DNA from: Stictocephala bisonia
Taxonomy: Eukaryota > Arthropoda > Insecta > Hemiptera > Membracidae
Direction: 5' to 3'
Assembly (NCBI GenBank): GCA_035578905.1
Contig: JAQJVL010000517.1
Span: 434,001 to 498,000 of the forward strand
Length of the DNA stretch: 64,000 nucleotides
Shown: positions 44,231 to 57,134 of the stretch, one piece after another
Position numbering within the stretch: position 1 is the first letter of the stretch
Layout of the letters: every line of letters starts with the position of its first letter
Translations under genes and position numbers: made by a program
Notes under the pieces: model-generated
The model's input: only the letters and a program-made list of their open reading frames with translations
What the model was told of the DNA's origin: nothing
The model's database searches: none

Positions 44231-44450
44231 GGGAAAGAGAAATGAGTATTAGGCTTGTCAATTTGCTGAAAATCAAATTAATACCACGTGGTTCGGATTC
44301 CAGGTAAAGCTGGTAGTTGTTATCTTAGTTGCTCTAGCTATTGGTCTAATGATAGTTTTTTTGAAAGGAACAGTCGATCCTAGTTTTGTCTAAAAACCAC
44401 TTCACTCGGTCTTCATACTCGTTTTCTCTCCATATTAGCTCATATCACTA
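44231..44450 (+). repeat. SINE-like family, copy 1
   Basis: Shares TGGTTCGGATTCCA, GTAAAG and AGTTGC..TAGCTATTGG with 52245-52455 and, reversed, with 62255-62365. GGTTCGGATTCC resembles a polymerase III B-box. No A-box was pinned down. Confidence 0.6.
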
Positions 44451-44735
44451 CTGATAACGTTGCGATACAATCGATTGGGAAGACGAAGGTGACGTGTTCC
44501 AAACCGCCGTATTCAAAGCTAATTCAGCATTTAGTCGCCGAGCCATGGCGAGACCTTGGAGTGAAGGTGAAAGTGTTGAGAAAGCGAGAGTGTACGGTAC
44601 CTGCAGTACAGGTCGTGCAGTGGCCGCTAGATGTCGCGAGCGTATGTGTCCTACCAGCCAGTGCCCAGCAAGGAGCTACGGGTTGACGTAGAAGGGGAAG
44701 TCCCATGGCAGACCAGATTTACGGTAAAGTTTGGT
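44451..44735 (+). other. GC-rich island of unknown nature
   Basis: Distinctly GC-richer than its surroundings, with open frames of 60-65 codons on both strands and a GGTAAAG donor-like site at 44723. It contains CCGCTAGATGTCGCG, a string often found in insect transposons. It could be a host exon or a TE piece; no protein family recognised. Confidence 0.35.
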
Positions 44736-46547
44736 TATTATTTGGCAAAAACTTACATTATTTATAGAAAAATGTCTACCTTGTATCGTCATCAGTTCAT
44801 ATAGTTTCACATACAGTTTAATCGAGTTGCGTTCGGCATACTAGGTGTCATTTTCAAGATCTTGGAATTGTTTTATCAAAATAAGGTTAAAATGTGTACA
44901 AACGTAAAATAATTAAATCTCTAAAAGAGAAAGCCCTCACTCACTCATAACTCTTCCACTTCTCTTAATCCTACAGCGCTGCAATTTGATACAAATGTTT
45001 GTTGCAGACTAAATAGGACAACTAAAATATTTTCTTCTTGATAAATGTCTCTAAGGGGTAGAAACCACCCCTAAAAGATTGCTCTATAAGGATAACATCC
45101 GGTTGATTTTAGTAAATTAATAACAGCTGTTTTGTAAATAAACATGTTTATTTTGTATGTTTGACTTATCCTATCGATGCATTAGGAGCTATCAATTAAT
45201 TTACTATGTTTTTTCTCAATACAATTTTACGTGTAAAAACATAATGATAATAGAATATAAATAATGATATTTATAATATTTAGAAGGTTATAAAACTTTC
45301 ATAATGTTATATTTTTTTATCTTAATGTTAGTAATAACGTTGGTTATTTATATTCTACTGTAACTATGTTTCAAAAAGTGAGTTACCATAAATAAATTTG
45401 CAAATTATAATTTTACTTAATATAGTTTAACCATTGTTATTTGTTGTCACCAGTCACATGCCGAGGCCGAGGTTTCGCGAAGCGTGCAGGGGTGTCCCCT
45501 TGTCATATATAAATGTATGTGTGCCGAAACTAGGGTAGAACTTACAGAAATACATGAATTGGTCACGATACAATGAATGAACAGTATCGTCTATTAGAGT
45601 AAATAAAGTCTATTAGAGTTAAAAGCGTTGTTTTTCTACGCCGGTGACATTTTAACGCATAGGTAGTACACAAACATTGCTAGGGGTCAACGATTCAAAC
45701 CCCTTTGACAAAATTAAATGGATCTACTAAAATTTTTCTTTCGATAAAAAGCGCTAAATTGAGCATTTTGTTGACATCGTCCAGTCGCTAGTCTTCACAC
45801 ATTTCCGCATTAAAATCGGTGAGAAATTCATGTGTCAAACAACCACTACCAGTTCCGTGCTCTCTACACATCAGCCACGTGGTAGGTGGTTGTGCAATAA
45901 TACGCAGTCGTTTACTGTAGGCGTAGTACTCTACAAAGCTGTGGCATATTTGTATGAAATAGCGTGTTTAACTAAACCGATATAATATTGATTGCAATTT
46001 TACGAACTTTCAAATCTTAATGTATAAAATTCAAAAGTGATGTACTCACCCATCACGAAATCTCCGGAACCAGTGAACAGTTTTTTATGAAGTTTGGAAG
46101 GAAGTTAGCGTTTGTATTATAGATAGCCTAAGAAAGGATTTTTTGAAATTTCATTCCTAAAGGGTATGAACAGCCCCTCAACGTGTCCTTTTTAAGAGTA
46201 ACATAGGCGTTCATTTAATAATTTATTTCAAAGAGCTGTTTCAAAAAACATAAACATGACACAAAAACTTGGCTAATTTGGTTTTCGTAGTGAAATGTTT
46301 ACGGTAATTTCTACTAACTCCGACACGATTGCACTGCTTTCCACCCCCACCCCCTAAAGTAGACTTAGAGGTGTTTATAGACAGTAAAGCTTTGACATCT
46401 AGAAGAATGGCGGAAGGCTGAGCTTTTATATGATGCTGTGAAGGTTTAAAGAGAACCACTGACGGAATGGTAATAACGCACAGAGAACCGCCCCGTAGCG
46501 AAGCAAGGACTGTTGACTAGTTAAGTAAATAAATCCGAAATAACAAA
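44736..46547. other. Intergenic DNA
   Basis: No gene recognised; mixed AT-rich DNA with short GC-richer patches (for example 45465-45500). Confidence 0.45.
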
Positions 46548-47502
46548 CCCTTTATAGGGCATAAATGTGGGACTAATTTTTATAAATTTTTTATTAAAGA
46601 ATTTGATTTAGGGCATGTTTATATATAATAAAATTACATTGGCATGCTTTGAATTATTTGACTTGATATATTTATGGGGTGGGAAATTATTATCCCAGTG
46701 GTCACTAAACGTTGACATAAAGTGGGAAATAGTTATCCCAGTGTTCATTTATGCAAATGATTAGTGTGGAACTCTAAGGTTTGTGTTGGTACATTGAAAT
46801 ATGGTTATTTGAAATTTAGTTGAAATATTTTAATAATAAAATGGGGATATTGTGGAATTTTTTTTTCAAATGCTAAAAGGCCCTTCAGTCACCGAGGCCT
46901 AGGCTAGCCTATGTCGAACTTTCAAATATCACCAAAATTATCTTTGCGCAATAACTTATCAAGATATTGGACTTATATTAATAATTTAGACCTTGTAATG
47001 TATGGAATTGTACAAATTTAGAACTGTAGTCCATAAAAATAAAGCATCCAAAAATAAATAAAATTTGGTGTCAAACATAACTTTGAAATAACATAAAACT
47101 ATTATGTAATAGGTTAGCCCTATGCATTGATAAAATGATCTCATTTATGGATTTTTAGGAACTAAAATATATGTAGATTTTGATATTTTCATTAAAGTAT
47201 TTCCAAAGATGATCTGTCTAATTCAAAAATAAATGTTTTCTTCCAAGAACAACAAACAAACAAACAAATGCAGAGCAGTAAAAGAACCAGTGGGATAATA
47301 ATTTCCCACTTTTTGACATTTACTCTCACAGAACAGCTGGGGTAAAAAAACACCTCTAAAACCATCATAGAGAACTGCATAAACATTCTGTGTGTTCATT
47401 TAGTAAGTGGGAAATATTTATCCCAGTGGTAATTTCAAGTTATAAATAATGTTTTGTAGGAAAACATGGTGGGAAATTATTATCCCACTGCCCTATAAAG
47501 GG
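46548..47502. mobile_element. DNA element with CCCTTTATAGGGCA ends and internal palindromes
   Basis: Perfect 14-bp inverted ends (46548-46561, 47489-47502). Inside are five copies of a GTGGGAAATnnTTATCCCAC-like palindrome at about 46679, 46722, 47290, 47407 and 47469, clustered towards both ends, as expected of subterminal transposase-binding repeats. CCC-starting ends recall piggyBac elements, but no TTAA flank is seen. No transposase ORF inside. Confidence 0.75.
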
Positions 47503-48003
47503 TTTGAGATAGTAGTTTCCACGTTTTATTATCTCTGCATGATAGAAGTTAAGTTTAAGAGACTGCAGAGGTAATCGATGTAAACACTGTACGCACGATT
47601 TGTCGGAAAATTCATGTTTTTTGCTTGAGTTTAAAAAGGCATAAAAGTTATAAACGGCTTTCATTTTGAGATAAGAATGTATGTATTCAGTAGGTGAGAA
47701 GATCTGCACGCGCATTGTCAACCACATGTCATGTTGTGGTGTGGAACAGTTAATATTGATTTCACAACGGGATTTCCACCTTGTCCATTTTGCCTGTTCA
47801 GATGGTGCAGTGGAAAAGAAGCCTTGAAAAGTACCCCCTCCCCCCCCCAGCAATTGCCTACGTCACTTTGACATCACAAAAACGTTACTTGGACAGCTGA
47901 CGAAACTGGTGTTCGCGACTGGAAAAGTACCCCCCCGCGACCGATCTAATAAACTTGCTGAATGTAATGATATAGTCTAATATTTATTTATTAATTTATT
48001 TAT
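47503..48003. other. Intergenic DNA
   Basis: Includes C-runs at about 47838-47850 and 47929-47937; no gene. Confidence 0.45.
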
Positions 48004-48045
48004 TCATAAGACGCCGATCGTCAAGATATGGGCGAATATGGATTT
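48004..48045 (-). repeat. SINE-like family, reversed 3' fragment
   Basis: The reverse complement contains CATATTCGCCCATATCT and GATCGGCGTCTTA as in 52419-52450. Confidence 0.55.
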
Positions 48046-48270
48046 CGAATGTTTTGATCGGATTTATAGCATTTGGACAAATAAACCCCGGTCTGGCTCG
48101 GCCTTGAAATTGACGCAGCCAAGTTACAGGCGTTTGAAAACTACTGATCGTGGACTGTAATTTTGAAGGTCTATAATTTATTTATATTTACACAAAATCA
48201 ATTCGGGTAAATCTAAATAAATTAATTTCACTATTAATTGTTATTAGTACATTCGCCTAGAAGTGACAGT

Positions 48271-48488
48271 CCCCCCAGAGGTAGAGTACGTTACCCCGTA
48301 GCTCTGACGTAACCCTGGGGGATGGACAACCCTTCGTATACATGAATGTACTCGGTGGATCTCAGTAAAAAGCCCAGGCACTACGTCACAGTGTCCACCT
48401 CTACCTGGGTGCCTCTTTTGAGGAGAGACTCCCCCAGGGGTAGAGTACGTCACCCTGGGGGATGGACAACCCGTTTAATACATGAATG
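48271..48488 (+). repeat. Two-copy direct repeat, GC-rich
   Basis: CCCCAGAGGTAGAGTACGT at 48273 and CCCCAGGGGTAGAGTACGT at 48432, each followed by CCTGGGGGATGGACAACCC and ATACATGAATG. An inverted relative (GTCCACCTCTACCTGGG) lies between. No coding function. Confidence 0.75.
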
Positions 48489-49917
48489 GAACCCACCTGT
48501 AGTGTTGAGACGTCTTCTTTCTTCTTTGTCTTCTTCTCACTTCGTAAAAACTGTCAAACTATCAACAAATATCGGTATTCTTTCCAGAGGTCTTGAGCAG
48601 TAAACGAAAATAAACAAATGACAATATTTAAACAAAGTTTACCCAGAAAGTGATTTACAGGTCATTTCCCACCCTCGGGGGAGGGAAAATGTCTGTATAA
48701 AACCATCTCTCAGGTAAACCAAAAATTATACATAACATATAACACCTTAAGAGGATCCAAGGATATTTTCCGCCCACGGGGGAGGAAGATACCGATTTTA
48801 GATTCTCTTACTGTTCACTCTAAAATACCTCATACATTTTCGAATTTAAACTCCTTGAAAAAGTACAAATGAAAAATTGACATGCTTTCTTTTTTATTTA
48901 TTTGTTTTGCCATCCGCATAATCTGGCACAAAAATATCAATAAGGTAAAAATAAATACCAATAGCATTTTATTGCTAACCCAATGGAGTGAAGTTGTCAT
49001 TTTAGAAGTAAGTTTAAGAAAAGAAAAAAAGAATGCTACTAAAATTAAATGAGAAATTTTAGTAATTTTATAGTAAAAAATGTAATAATTTTGAGATCAA
49101 AATGGCTCTGAGTGAGTTGCAAGTCATATTTGTAATGAGTACTAGAACGGATGTTACACCAGGCCTTACTGTCAAACTGGTGGTACTCCCAGGGCCTGAC
49201 AAACTGTATATTACACTTAATACTACACTTAACTAACTGTACTTACCACCAACTATAGTATACTCATAGTCCTCTGTAATCCTAGAATTTAGACTTCTAA
49301 AACTGTCACCTTTTCTACATTGATACGTGATGAATTATGAAGGAAGGTGTAACTCATTCTGCTTGGATCTTTTAGTAAAACAAATGTTCTATAATAGCCA
49401 TAAAAAAATGCATATTCTTTTATTTTTATTTATTGTTTGTGCATGCTATTACGTGTGTGAGACATGTATCTGAGCTTATTTCCAACCTTAACACTTTCCT
49501 CATGAAAAGAAATTTTATTCACCTACAAACTACAACTTTGTTTAAAACAGTCATATTTACCTATTAGTAGATGAATGGCCTACTAAAAATGTAAATATCT
49601 TGAATTATATAGAGAATATAGAGGTTACAGAATAATATAGAGAATATAATGAGTTACTTTGTCTGTAAATAAATTTTTATATTTTAGGAAAATGTCATAG
49701 GCAATACAAGTATCAGCTGTCTGCGACTAAATTGACATTAACAGTTGTTTGACGTTATTACATTGAAGTGACAATAGTTTCGAATCCTACTGTGTGCAAA
49801 CTAGTTTAATATTTACCTAATTGTAGGGCTGAAGGTGTTTGAGTGTTTGATGAGCATGTTTTCTGCATTTCAAAGTGCAATATCATAAAAAAATCACAAA
49901 AAATTTAAAAAACTGAG
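48489..49917. other. Intergenic DNA
   Basis: Two short CCC..GGGGGAGGG motifs (48668, 48768) recur at 51602; otherwise AT-rich and featureless. Confidence 0.45.
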
Positions 49918-50352
49918 ACCAAGACTTACTAAAAAATAACAAGCCAACAAATAACATCAGAGAATATAACCAAGGGGACCAACCTAACAATCGACAAAGC
50001 AATACCATACGATACAACCAACCAGACCAGACAATCTACCCAGCAACCAAGAAAAACCAAAGGAGATAACCTAACCAGCAACAAAACCAATCCAGAGGAG
50101 AAAATGCAACCACAAGCAAAGCAAACCGAGACCAGACAATTCAACTAACATCAAACCAAAATCAGACAAAATAATCCAAGCAAAAACAAAGGAAGCCCAA
50201 ACCAAACAATCCAGCCAGTAACAACGCTAAACCATACTCGAAAATTCAAGCAACAACAAAGTAACCCCAGACTAAACGATCCAACCAACAACAAAGGAAA
50301 CACAGATGAGATGAGATAGTCAAACCAGCAGCAAAGCAAAACCAGCTTGAAG
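49918..50352 (+). repeat. Degenerate A/C-rich minisatellite with strong strand bias
   Basis: About 435 bp almost without T on the plus strand, built of imperfect units around 33 bp with AACCAGACAATCC and CAACAACAAAG motifs. It ends abruptly on both sides. Minus-strand Leu/Val/Cys-rich open frames here result from the composition. Confidence 0.75.
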
Positions 50353-52244
50353 ACAGTTTAACTATATAACCTATTACCAAAAGTGTAAAAACAAGCGTGA
50401 CAGAGTTATGGTTATAATGGGGGAAAACCCGTCTTTAATGAAATCTGAAAACAGCCTAATCAATCTCTCAAAACATCATCAGCCACAGGAACTAAAATAT
50501 GTAATGTGTTAAATTTGTTCCCTAAATCAATTAATTAATAATGATGACACTAGTTCCTCTAAGATTAATTAATTGTACTAAACGATTTATGTATGTAATG
50601 CGTATGCACAATTAATTGGGTGTTATTGATCAAAGATTTTTACTCGTACTTTTTATTTATATAATCAATTAAAATTTTAAACTTTAACTATTCGAAAATA
50701 AACGAGCTTCGCTCATTACAGTAAAAACAAGGGTAAGTAAATGCCAGAGGTAAGTGGAAGGTCAGCTAAAAAGCTCTTAGAGACATGTTTTGTGTTGAAT
50801 GTTAAAAAAAACGTAAATTATTACGTGTATTTGAAATAATTTAGCTTATTTGGAGTACTATAATCCGGATTATATAGCTTATCGGAGCTATATAATCCGA
50901 AATAATAATCATACAAATAAATCGTTATTCAATTATTTTAACCCAATGAATGACTGTCAATGAAACAAATGCTGACTTTTAAAACGCTGAAAACTTTTTT
51001 GTTATTAGCTCCAATGTTGATAGAATTATAATCTACTGGAATTTACAGAAAGTTTTATTCCATAAATACATTTATATTTTAACTAACGTGGTTTTCTATT
51101 GCTATTAATTGTACTTTTCTTCTGCCCCCTTATAATTATTTAAGAAGGAGAAAAACAACGTATACTGAATACAATTTTTAAAATTACACGTAGATGTATT
51201 CAGTTAAACCAAAACTCCTATATTTAGTATTACTACTTCCTCCATGTAAAAGTAATTGATTACATTATCTAACAACTTATTTTAAATGTAATAACATAAA
51301 ATATTACGTGAATTGTATCACAGAGTGAAGGCCCAGTTTGTACCACTAGAATATCAACAAGGAATGTACAAAATCTCACGACAACATACTAAAATTTATG
51401 TTGAGAGTTTGTCCTTGGTTTATGAATCCATCTAACTTTGTTCAATCTTTTATTTTTTTGTATATTTCAGAGCCATTTAACTGACGTTATTACGATACAA
51501 TGGTACTCGCATTGTATCGTTTATCAAGCTAATATTAAATGTACCATATAGTCACTGTACAGTTGTTGAGTAAAGAGGTGTTTTAGAGTGAGCAGGTGTA
51601 TCCACCCTCCCTCGGGGGAGGGCCACAGCCTGACTGTCTCACCTGTCTCCACCTTACTTAGTCTACGTGTCTTCTTGGTCTTCCCTTCTGTCATCAGACA
51701 ACAGTCAACTACCTGCCTAACTCGCTAGTTAACGCAACACTATCAATAATCTGTGCCACTTTAATGAAAACTTGTACTCACTCGAGTACGGCACCAACAC
51801 TCTAGAAGTCTTCAGCAGCTGCAGCAGAAGGGGCGACATGCAGCAGGACAGGCGGCATGGGCAGAACTGGCGGCTTAGCGCAGGAGAGGTAATCTTCAAA
51901 TAAGACGAGGAAATCAGTTTAGACAATCGTAATGAATCAATCAACTTAGAACTGACAACGATGTAATGTTAAACACTAAAACCCAAGTTGTTTTCATCAA
52001 TGGATCAACCATCTTGGCTACAATTAAGTTACCAAAGATCAAAATTGTTACATCAATAGATCAACTTTTTTACCAAATTTCATTTGTTCATTATGAATAA
52101 ACTTTTTATCAGTAATGCTGGTTATAAGTGTACGTATTTTTAAAAAATATCACTTGTATCATTTTTCGGTTATTGGATAAGTATTCACTATAATGTTTCT
52201 TTACTTGGGTAGATATTTTAAACAGATACCATATTCGGTTGAAA
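50353..52244. other. Intergenic DNA with a perfect hairpin
   Basis: A 13-bp perfect inverted repeat GGATTATATAGCT / AGCTATATAATCC with a six-base loop lies at 50867-50898. A GC-richer patch at 51590-51900 (including CCCTCCCTCGGGGGAGGG) has no recognisable product. Confidence 0.5.
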
Positions 52245-52455
52245 TAAGCTATTAGACCAACACTACGTGGTTCGGATTCCACGTAAAGTTGTAGGTCCCA
52301 TAGTTGCCCTGGCTATTGGGCAATTAATAAATAGTCCTTTCTGAGCTAAGTCGAACTCAGATAGTAACAATGACTGCACTCGTTCATCTACACTCATCAC
52401 ACTCATGCATGCCTCATATTCGCCCATATCTCTACGATCGGCGTCTTAGAGATGA
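52245..52455 (+). repeat. SINE-like family, copy 2 (longest)
   Basis: Runs from CAACACTACGTGGTTCGG through GCCCTGGCTATTGGGC to GCCCATATCTCTACGATCGG and CGTCTTAGAG, and is followed by GATGAATGATGAATAATGAA, a possible tail repeat. Confidence 0.6.
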
Positions 52456-54768
52456 ATGATGAATAATGAATATTTAATTTTAATTTGATGAAATAGATTA
52501 TTTAAATCAGGCTATTCATTCTAATTTTGATTTGCTTCGCTTATTCCCCATTCTAAATCCACGCACAGGTTTACCTATACTCTATATAACAACTGGTTTA
52601 CCATTATATATGTATAATTTACAGCTAAAAAATAAAAACAAAAATTAGTATTGCATACCTCAATAAAGTGATTCCTGCCTTCAGTAAAAAAATTACCCTT
52701 AAATTTACAAAATGTGTAAATTAATGTAAATTTTTTTATTTTACCAAGAATATGCCTATTGAATTTCAAATTATACATCTAAAATAGATTTTTTCCATTG
52801 TTGAAAAAATTATCACCATTACTTAATTGTCATTGATTATTATTGTTGCATTACTGTTGATTTATCGTCTCTAAATTATGTTGGCAAGACACTTCACTTA
52901 CTGAAATCAACAAAATTAAATACTGAAGATCAACATTAAAAAAAAAACGTTGTATATGAAACACCTTTCGCATGTAAAAATAATTACTTCAAGATCAGTT
53001 AAAAAGATAATGAACTTAAATAAATTAAAAAAATTAAATCATTATTTATAAACTGAGCATATTTTAAATACTAAAGTAAAGTGCTGAGAAAGTATGGTGT
53101 AGAGAGAGAAAACAATCGAAAAGGAGGAACTAAATAAGCTGCTTGTATGTTGTTAGAAAAGAATAGTATTTCACTACCCAGCGCAACATTTAATTCAATG
53201 TACAGACCAATAATTGAAATTTATATTAAAAGACGCATTATTTACATGAAACTCAATTTTTAAACGTACAGTAACTAAATTATATACATTATAAACATAT
53301 ATTATAATTTTTAAAATCGTACCTTAGTTAAAAACATATATTAGTGAATTTCTTTATGACTCAGACAATTCATATTTATTTGTTTTGGTTGATTTAGTAA
53401 ATTGGCTTGATAATTATTTTAGATATTAAATCGAATTATTTTGTACTAGGTCTACTGCCTATTAATTATTCTGAAAGGGATCTTACCTAGATGTGTTGTA
53501 TATCGTGCAGGAACGCCTCAGCTGACACCGCCCATACAAATATAGGCGGCGTTGTTTACATCTGGAATTCAAAGCACGATTAAATATTTGGACAATATTT
53601 ATTTTATTTTTTTACGAATGAATGTATTTACAATCAACGTAACAAATATTAAGTTTTAGCTAAGCATATGTTTGTAACAAATGCACTAGTAGCACTGAAA
53701 TAATAATGATGGCAGTTATCTAAGGATGCTGAATACAGCCATATACTATTAATTCTTGACTTTGTCAATAAAGTCACTGTCAATCAGTTAAATGCGCCAT
53801 TTCTCAAGACTGTTTGGGCTTGAGGGTTCTACTAGTCGGTGTCATGGGCTAGATGGGGTGAAGGGCGAATGGAGCCCCTTAGAAAAAAACTTAACATTAA
53901 TACATGTTAAGTTAAGTCGTCCTGAATGCGGAGTAAAAAAAATTGGAAATTCAACCAATGATATTCTTTAATAGATAATATTTAATTTTTAATCAAATAA
54001 GTACTAAATCCGTTTAGATTCAGTAGTATGATAATAAGTTGTAGATATGTCCATTTGGTCACACAGCCTTGACTTATGCCAGTAGTTATGTACAGAAACT
54101 AAGTGCTACATATCACAATCACCACAGATCGAATATAACGTGAATATAAGCATTGTAATACCAACTACACATGAACCTACCCCCACATTGTTGTACTTAC
54201 GGAAAAATATTTACCAAGTAATTCATAAAGTATTGAATGAGCTTCTGAACCAGTTGAGGAGTTTGACAAAATTAAAAAACCTCATTGTTCATTGATGATA
54301 TCAAATGTCTTTGCTCATCACCTCATATTTATTTGTCTATTAAGGTTACTTTACTCCCAATCCACTGTCGTTATTAACTGAGAATACCCTAAAATAACTT
54401 TAACTTAGAAAATTATCAATATTCTTATTACTCATGTTCGATGAGTATCCTATTCTTACTATATTATTTTTCCATATTATTTTATATAATGGCATCCAAC
54501 GATAAAATGTAACATTTGTCAAGACCCCTTCTGCAAGTTATTTTCTTTCATTAACAAAGTTATTATTTATTGTTTATAGTCTGTGGGGAAAAGGACAGTC
54601 ACGTTCGAACATGAATTTGCCAGGAAATTGTCAGTAAATGTATTTTTTAACGTGCACTCTTTTCCACATATCTACAGTTGACACCTCATTGGAAATTGTC
54701 TTCAAATTATAATTATAAATACTTATTACTAAATTTAAAAAAATAATGAACAAATAATGGATAGTTAC
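52456..54768. other. Intergenic AT-rich DNA
   Basis: A short GC-rich hairpin near 53528-53550 (CCGCC...GGCGG). No gene recognised. Confidence 0.45.
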
Positions 54769-55350
54769 CTCAAAATTTTCATCCTTTCTGGAGTTGTTGA
54801 CTTGTGGTCGTGTAACTCCTCAGGTGATGTCTGAAATCAAACAAACAAAAACATCCCCATAATCCTCCCCTAACACATAGAGTTTGTCTATCCATGACCT
54901 GTTCGCGATACAACACTGTAACAACTTTAAATTTACAAGTTTAGTGGCACAGAGTATTGATTTTTATCGACGCGACAGCTAAAAATGCTTAACCTACCAT
55001 GCAAAAAAATAAATCAAACATGCACACAGTACCTTGGACGTTCTGGAAGGTCTCGTAGTCTGGAAGGTCATTCCTGAAATCGCGCCCCCACACCTAACAT
55101 AAGTGAACTTTAAAAAAATTTCATTTCATGTATTACTTTGTTTTGAAAAAATCTAAATTTTAAAATTACTACCTAATGATATATAGAAGTTCTGGAAGGT
55201 CTACGTCGAGTCGAGAAGATCGTGCCTGAAATCGCTCTCCTAATAGCTAATAAAAATGATTGTTCTTTGAAAGCTGTCTTTAAAAAATTGATTTTGTCAA
55301 GTGATTTGTTTAAAAAAATCTAAATTTTAAAATTACTACCTAATGATATA
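54769..55350 (-). repeat. Exon-like repeated units on minus strand
   Basis: A block of about 168 bp is duplicated in tandem (TCTAAATTTTAAAATTACT at 55152 and 55319). On the minus strand, short stretches start after GATTTCAG at 54830, 55073 and 55225; the first two end in donor-like GTAACT and GTACTG, and the latter two share CTTCCAGAAC. They could be tandem micro-exons or merely a repeat. Confidence 0.4.
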
Positions 55351-56541
55351 CAAACTAATAAACTACTAATAACATATACTAACTTCTTAAACTAATAAAG
55401 TTTATTAGTTTAAGAACGTAGTTTTATAACATGTTTGGGTAGATGTAATTTAGTTTTTAGCACTTGAAAAAGGTTTAGGTTTTACCAAATCGAAACGTCG
55501 TGATTGGTAATTTTCACGTTATGATGGCAAATGTCCAACTACCTTTGTCTCCCTCATATAATATGTTCTGTTATTGGACGGATTTTTAAGTAAACCCAAC
55601 TAACAAAAATTTGTTGAAAATATATTTAAAAAGCCTATGATGCAATTCTTGATAATCTTTCTCTATTAATAATGAAAAATGATAACCAAACGCTAAAATA
55701 ATGATAATTATAATTCCGTTAAACATAAATTAATTGCATTACTTTACTCAATTCATAAAAAAAGGATTCATTCGACAACTAAAATGTTAATTCGTGTTGT
55801 AACATTTGTAACTTATAAATCAAAAGTAATATAGGAGCTAACAGGCCTCGAGGCTCTTTTTATAAAGTAATAAATGCATTTATTAACACCGCTTGAAAAA
55901 GGAAATTAGCTAGTTCAATGGATAGCAAACCTAAGAATGTATATATTATTAATAAATCAATAACTTTGATTCAGTATAGCGATTAATATAAACAAAATTA
56001 TACAAATCATTTGAGGAATGTTCTGAAGGGGTAGGTTTTATTCAACTCTAAAAAAATCTAGAAATATAACTTTTGTACATAACTCCTGAACTACAAGACT
56101 TTTGAACGGTTTATTCAAACAAAAAAATTAAACCAGATAAATAAACTACTTTCATCTTCAATATTTTAAAAGTAGCCGAATTTTGAACCTAAAACTCTTA
56201 AAATTATATAACCTAAGAATGATAACCTAAAAAAGTGTAAACAATAAAACAGTCAGTTCTCTCTAAGTTTAAGTCTTTTTAACAACACTATTAATCCAAA
56301 TAAAATTAAAATAATTCATCAATAAACATATTAATATAGTTCAATTTTTGGGTCTTTTGCAGAAGAGGGCCACCAGTCATGAAATATTTTCTATGGATAC
56401 ATGACCAACAAAAACACATTGTACTAGGTTAGGTTAGGTTAGCGACATAATTAGAACTATAGTGTATTCTTTTAGGGAAGGCGGGTAAAGGATTAAGTCA
56501 CCGCCCGAGCTCCCAACAAGGCGGCCGGCCGCCCGCGCTAA
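55351..56541. other. Intergenic DNA
   Basis: A local inverted repeat TAACTTCTTAAACTAATAAA/TTTATTAGTTTAAGAA lies at about 55380-55418, and a (GGTTA)3 run is at 56428-56442. No gene. Confidence 0.5.
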
Positions 56542-57134
56542 AAGAGTGATTTACATTAGTCGAGTTGGAGGTCGAGTTAGATGGCGAGTTAGTACTCGGC
56601 CTTCAACTCGCCCAGTGTAAACCAATGGATGAGTAGATTGACGGGCGAGTTGGAAAAAACGGCGAGTTGGGGGTCGAGTAATAGTAGTTTCGTCATGTGG
56701 AAATTCCCAACAGGTTGGCAGGAATGGGGGCCGCCATCTTGGATCGGACCCAGTTGGCACATAGAGTATAGATTATATGAGAAGATACTACATTTTATAT
56801 AGTATAGCATGGTAAAGGTTAGCTTAATAGTGTATTTTATATAGTATGAAAAGGGAATTTGAGGGAAATTTGGGAGGGAAAATTCCCAACAGGTATATAT
56901 ATATAGCCACTCGACCACTTTTTGCCACTCGCGTTTCCCCCACCACCCGGATTTCAACGTTGCCGACAAAGGCCTGCCTATTCGCCCAATGTAAACAGTC
57001 TGCCCAGTTCCGTGAGCGAGTTGAGTGACAATTTGTATTTGTTATCGTGTTTGTGCAGTGCGTTTATTTGTGCAATAGTTTGTGGTAATTTACATTACTT
57101 TATAATTAATACCGTAGTTTGTGCTACATTTGAC

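Noticed and set aside
44489..44706. Coding gene in the GC-rich island
   Set aside because: Open frames on both strands and no family match; kept only as a composition feature.
49929..50339. Cys/Val/Leu-rich minus-strand proteins
   Set aside because: Product of the T-free composition of the plus strand; no start context or family.
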